From Haloterrigena salifodinae (GTDB lineage Archaea > Halobacteriota > Halobacteria > Halobacteriales > Natrialbaceae): a stretch of DNA of 64,000 bases. The stretch lies in NCBI RefSeq assembly GCF_003977755.1, contig NZ_RQWN01000005.1, forward strand, positions 124,001-188,000, read 5' to 3'. Shown here piece by piece: positions 60,931 to 64,000 of this stretch. Position numbers and translations under genes: made by a program. The notes under the pieces are model-generated. The model did no database searches and was not told where the DNA came from. It saw nothing but the letters and a program-made list of their open reading frames with translations. Position 1 is the first letter of the stretch; each line of letters opens with the position of its first letter.

Positions 60931-60938
60931 ATTATATA
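60931..60938 (+). promoter_or_regulatory. TATA box of the serine hydrolase gene
   Basis: ATTATATA lies 31-38 nt upstream of ATG 60969, supporting that start and a leaderless or nearly leaderless message. The ~100 nt before it are unusually AT-rich. Confidence 0.5.
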
Positions 60939-60968
60939 GTTTGCGTGATGCCATCACAGAGGACTTCG

Positions 60969-62294
60969 ATGGATCGACGACGTGTGCTTGCGACGCTCGG
61001 TACAGTGGGGGCAACGCTTGCTACCGGTGCGTCGACGAGCGCAGCAGCACAGGGGGGGAACGATCGATCCGAACGGGGAGAGGGGAACTGGAAGGACGAC
61101 GGTGACGACACAGAGTCGGCAGTTCTGAAGACGGGCACCGATCGAATCAAGGCGACCTTCGATCGGCAGCTCGAACAGGAGCTCCACCACGGCGCCCAGC
61201 TGGCGATCTACCACGACGGGGAGTTCGTGGTCGATACGGCCAGCGGTCTCTCCGATCCGGAGGGGGGCGAAACGACCACGGAAACGCGACACGTTCTGTT
61301 TTCGTGTACGAAACCGTACGCCGCGGCCTGCGTCCATCTGCTCGCCCAGCGAGGCGAACTCGATTACGACGACCGCGTCGTCGAGCACTGGCCCGACTAC
61401 GCTGAGGAGGGAACGCAGAAAGCGAAGACGACGATCCGCCACGTGCTCTCGCATCAGGCGGGCGTTCCGGCCGTCGAAATCGACGGCCAGGCTCACCTGT
61501 GGAGCGATCCGGACGCGATCGCCGAGGGAATGGAGGCGGCCGAACCGGTCTACGAGCCGGGGACGGAGCCGAATTACCACACGCTCAGCTTCGGCTGGCT
61601 GGTCGGGGAGATTGTTCGGAAGGTCTCCGGTCGACGGATCGACCGGTTCGCGCGGGACGAGATCTTCGAGCCCCTCGGAATGGACAACACCAGTATCGGG
61701 CTCCCCGAAGGCGAAGAGGTCGACGTCGCCACGCTAGTCGGCTTCGAACCCTACGACCAGATCACGGCGGCCAGTTCGGGCGTCCAGTCGGGAACGAACC
61801 AGGACACCGCCGATAGTTTCAACAGCGACTTCGTCCAGAAGCAGGCGATCATCCCGGCCGCGAACGGGATCGGAACGGCAAGCGACATGCTTCGGTTCTA
61901 CGCCTGCCTGTTGAACGGCGGCAAACTCGAGGGCACGCGCCTGTTCACCCCGGAGACGATCGACGAGTGGACCTCGCTGCAGGCTGAGACCGACGACGAC
62001 ATGAGCCGGGACGTCTCCGGCCGGTTCGCGATGGGCTTCTTCCTCGGCGGCGTCGTCCAGAGCAACCTCGGCGTCACCGCGCCGCCGACGGCGTTCGGTC
62101 ATGCCGGGCTCGGTAGCAGCGTCGCTTGGGCCGACCCCGAGAACGACATCGCCTTCGCGTACGTCACGAACGGCATTCGGGAGCGCACCGAACAGGACTT
62201 CCGCGTCGGCACGATGGGCGACACCGTCCGTCACGAACTCAGCAACCAGCGATCGAACCCGGGTCGCGGTCGCGCCCGGGGCCGCTGGTGGTAA
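60969..62294 (+). CDS. Tat-exported beta-lactamase-fold serine hydrolase
   Basis: This is a 441-residue secreted enzyme of the class C beta-lactamase/D-aminopeptidase-esterase family. The Tat signal MDRRRVLATLGTVGATLATG ends at an AAA-type cleavage site near residue 27. The catalytic SxxK is S-C-T-K in HVLFSCTKPYAAACVHLL. The second-motif Tyr lies in EPNYHTLSFGWLVGEIV, and the third-motif region is AFGHAGLGSSVAWADPENDIAF, with an HAG in place of KTG. This variant motif is common for esterase/lactonase-like members, so true beta-lactam hydrolysis is unlikely. The C-terminus ends in a GRGRARGRWW tail, positively charged and odd for a haloarchaeon. Confidence 0.9.
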   Translation: MDRRRVLATLGTVGATLATGASTSAAAQGGNDRSERGEGNWKDDGDDTESAVLKTGTDRIKATFDRQLEQELHHGAQLAIYHDGEFVVDTASGLSDPEGGETTTETRHVLFSCTKPYAAACVHLLAQRGELDYDDRVVEHWPDYAEEGTQKAKTTIRHVLSHQAGVPAVEIDGQAHLWSDPDAIAEGMEAAEPVYEPGTEPNYHTLSFGWLVGEIVRKVSGRRIDRFARDEIFEPLGMDNTSIGLPEGEEVDVATLVGFEPYDQITAASSGVQSGTNQDTADSFNSDFVQKQAIIPAANGIGTASDMLRFYACLLNGGKLEGTRLFTPETIDEWTSLQAETDDDMSRDVSGRFAMGFFLGGVVQSNLGVTAPPTAFGHAGLGSSVAWADPENDIAFAYVTNGIRERTEQDFRVGTMGDTVRHELSNQRSNPGRGRARGRWW

Positions 62295-62564
62295 GCGCCG
62301 ATATCGAGCGGTAACTACCTCGATACTCGAGGACGTTTGCTACCGGACCGTCCCGTCCTGATTATGGACGGTTCGGGAGGTTCGGCGGTAATTCGCGGCT
62401 GTGAACTGTTCGGAACCGAGAGCGGCGGCGCCGGTTAGCAGATCATCGGGTTCCGGACGGCGACGCAGCTTCTATCCACGATCATGCCTATCCCACCGTC
62501 TTTGAGACGCCGTTCTGAGCACGAATCCGAGGGTTGATTAGCCTCGCGGTCGCCCACTCGAGTA

Positions 62565-63458
62565 ATGACCGAGATCATCGACGGCGACGCCGTCGCGAGT
62601 CAGATTCGAGACGACCTGACCGACGCGATCGAGACGCTCGCCGACGCGGGCGCGCGGCCGGGGCTGGCGACCGTGCTGATGGGCGACGACCCCGCAAGCC
62701 AGACCTACGTTAACATGAAGCAACGTGACTGCGAGGAGGTCGGCATCGAGAGCTACCACGTCGACGTCGACGGCGACGCCTCGCCCGAGACGCTGTACGA
62801 CGAGATCGCCGACCTCAACGCGAACGACGACGTCCACGGCTACATCGTGCAGGCGCCCGTCCCGGACCACGTCGACTACCGCGAGGTCATCCGCCGGGTC
62901 GACCCCGCGAAGGACGTCGATGGCTTCCACCCCGAGAACGTCGGCCGGCTGGTCGCCGGCGACGCCCGCTTCCGTCCCTGCACTCCCCACGGCGTCCAGA
63001 AGTTGCTCGAGGCCGCGGACGTCGACACCGAGGGCAAGGACGTGACGATCGTCGGCCGCTCGGACATCGTCGGCAAGCCGCTGGCCAACCTGCTGATCCA
63101 GAAGGCCGACGACGGCAACGCGACGGTGACGGTCTGTCACTCCCGAACGGACGATCTCGCCGCGAAGACCCGAAGCGCGGACATCGTCGTCGCCGCCGCC
63201 GGCGCGCCGGAACTCGTCGACGGCTCGATGATCGGCGAGGGCGCGGTCGTGATCGACGTCGGTGTCAACCGCGTCGACGCGGACAACGAGAAGGGGTACG
63301 AACTCGTCGGCGACGTCGAGTTCGAGAGCGCGAAGGAACGAGCGAGCGCGATCACGCCCGTCCCGGGCGGTGTCGGTCCGATGACGCGAGCGATGTTACT
63401 CTACAACACGGTCAAGGCCGCGAGCCTGCAGGAAGACGTCGACGTCGACCTGCCCTGA
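62565..63458 (+). CDS. folD: Bifunctional methylenetetrahydrofolate dehydrogenase/cyclohydrolase FolD
   Basis: This is a 297-residue enzyme that oxidises 5,10-methylene-THF and hydrolyses the methenyl product. The signature blocks are GDDPASQTYVNMKQRDCEEVGI, with the catalytic Lys, and YIVQAPVPDHVDYREVIRRVDPAKDVDGFHPENVGRL. The NADP-binding region is TIVGRSDIVGKPLANLL, and ITPVPGGVGPMTRAMLLYNTV closes the protein. It is full-length. Haloarchaea use tetrahydrofolate for one-carbon metabolism, so GlyA and FolD work together. It is monocistronic. Confidence 0.96.
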   Translation: MTEIIDGDAVASQIRDDLTDAIETLADAGARPGLATVLMGDDPASQTYVNMKQRDCEEVGIESYHVDVDGDASPETLYDEIADLNANDDVHGYIVQAPVPDHVDYREVIRRVDPAKDVDGFHPENVGRLVAGDARFRPCTPHGVQKLLEAADVDTEGKDVTIVGRSDIVGKPLANLLIQKADDGNATVTVCHSRTDDLAAKTRSADIVVAAAGAPELVDGSMIGEGAVVIDVGVNRVDADNEKGYELVGDVEFESAKERASAITPVPGGVGPMTRAMLLYNTVKAASLQEDVDVDLP

Positions 63459-63598
63459 TCGGACGACGCGATCCCTGACTGGTTTCTCGAGACTTCAGTA
63501 CTCTGTTCTCCTCGAGCCGCCGGATCGTTCTCGAGCCCGCTGTGAACCCGGCGTTCGGGTGCGTCGCTCGACCGTGGGGCTTGGACTCGTCTCTCCGT

Positions 63599-63949
63599 TC
63601 ACCCGTCGTCGAACCGAATCAGCCCGCGCTCCTCGAGTTGCATGAGAAAGTGCGCGAGCGTCTCGTCGACGGGGGCGACGCGCTCGTCGGCATGGGAGTC
63701 CGCGACGACCGATGCGATCTCGGCGACGGTATGGTCGCCGTCGCAGTGGCGCCAGACCGTCGTCCCGACGGGATCCAGCGCGAGTTCCCGCTCCCGACTC
63801 GTTCCGAAGAGGTCGAACAGGAACCGGTCGACCCGGTTCCCCGGGGTTTTCGTCCAGTAGATGGTGACTCGAGACTCGCCGTCGACGGTCGTCTCCTCCC
63901 AGTCGTCGGCGGTCCGGATCGGGACGGCCCTCGGCCCGTGCGAACTCAT
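63599..63949 (-). CDS. PqqD-like (RiPP recognition element) protein
   Basis: This is a 116-residue protein. The C-terminal half matches PqqD: LALDPVGTTVWRHCDGDHTVAEIASVVADSH, then VDETLAHFLMQLEERGLIRF. PqqD folds recognise RiPP leader peptides and present them to a maturase; in haloarchaea similar domains also occur without a RiPP. The N-terminal half (VTIYWTKTPGNRVDRFLFDLF) looks like a separate strand-rich part, unlike a bare ~90-residue PqqD. The gene overlaps an upstream minus-strand gene that runs off the window, so its partner is just outside. The CGCGG gene is 29 kb away. Confidence 0.8.
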   Translation of the reverse strand: MSSHGPRAVPIRTADDWEETTVDGESRVTIYWTKTPGNRVDRFLFDLFGTSRERELALDPVGTTVWRHCDGDHTVAEIASVVADSHADERVAPVDETLAHFLMQLEERGLIRFDDG

Positions 63950-64000
63950 CGGTCCGCCGCGTCGGGTGCGTTCCGGAGCACGCTAGCCACGAAGAGCCCG
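63946..64000 (-). CDS. C-terminal end of a minus-strand gene running off the window
   Basis: An open frame on the minus strand ends with TGA 63946-63948, overlapping the PqqD-like ATG (ATGA). The last residues read GLFVASVLRNAPDAADR. The overlap indicates co-translation with the PqqD-like gene. Only 17 codons are visible, so nothing can be said about its function. Confidence 0.4.
   Translation of the reverse strand, partial: GLFVASVLRNAPDAADR

Noticed and set aside
60969..62294. Antibiotic-resistance beta-lactamase
   Set aside because: The SxxK motif is present, but the third motif is HAG rather than KTG. The family in haloarchaea is better explained as secreted esterases or peptidases.
62364..62438. 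24-codon frame after the serine hydrolase gene
   Set aside because: It is too short, with no promoter or similarity; it could arise by chance.

Overview
The window is a piece of haloarchaeal chromosome (class Halobacteria). The evidence is very high G+C with strong G/C third-position bias, strongly acidic proteins, archaeal informational genes (proteasome alpha subunit, RNase P proteins 2 and 3, SBDS), Bat-type HTH regulators, a HalOD1 protein, Tat-dependent lipoproteins and many leaderless starts with a TATA box about 25-30 nt upstream. The frequent CTCGAG codon pair and the gene content suggest a Natrialbales-type genus, but that is inference.

Layout. 0-6 kb: a PrkA-PrkA-YeaH-SpoVR operon, interrupted before spoVR by a small hairpin-array insertion. 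6-9.8 kb: HEAT-repeat protein, YjbQ, GDPD, response regulator and SDR singletons. 10-17 kb: an SNF-type transporter, then a LivHMGF ABC transporter whose convergent substrate-binding protein appears to be circularly permuted. 17-24 kb: an acyl-CoA/propionyl-CoA carboxylase locus (PccB, PccX-like, PccA) with small genes between, plus a seven-hairpin array and one copy of a dispersed 3'-flank repeat.

24-30 kb: a lower-G+C island of six co-oriented genes (two aldo/keto reductases, Zn-alcohol dehydrogenase, cupin, two paralogous Bat-type regulators). Four of its promoters share an imperfect CTATC-nn-GATAG dyad next to the TATA box, and related ~36-bp sequences in opposite orientation bracket the island.

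30-38.5 kb: two radical SAM/SPASM proteins (AhbC/AhbD-like), a PaaB-like protein, a histidine kinase, a small CGCGG-motif protein (candidate radical-SAM-modified RiPP), a MoaD-like beta-grasp protein ending in Cys-Cys instead of Gly-Gly, a polytopic His-rich membrane protein, a lipoprotein and an NhaP-type antiporter. A 12-bp dyad CGAAC-nn-GTTCG lies in three intergenic promoter regions here. At three promoters the gap between the dyad and the ATG is exactly 38 nt. This is the best candidate in the window for an undescribed co-regulated redox or cofactor system.

38.5-50 kb: large catalase, HalOD1 protein, RNase H-like nuclease, a very acidic membrane-anchored protein, DUF7504-like protein, a thiolase/OB-fold pair and HflX. 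50-55.7 kb: FUN14, SBDS, PsmA, Rnp2, methyltransferase, Rnp3 and a TbsP-like regulator, with the second copy of the dispersed repeat. 56-64 kb: a tnpB 3'-end relic, a CHAT/caspase-like protein, GlyA, a hypothetical, a Tat-exported beta-lactamase-fold serine hydrolase, FolD and a PqqD-like protein whose partner runs off the window. No tRNA, rRNA, CRISPR array or intact transposase was seen.
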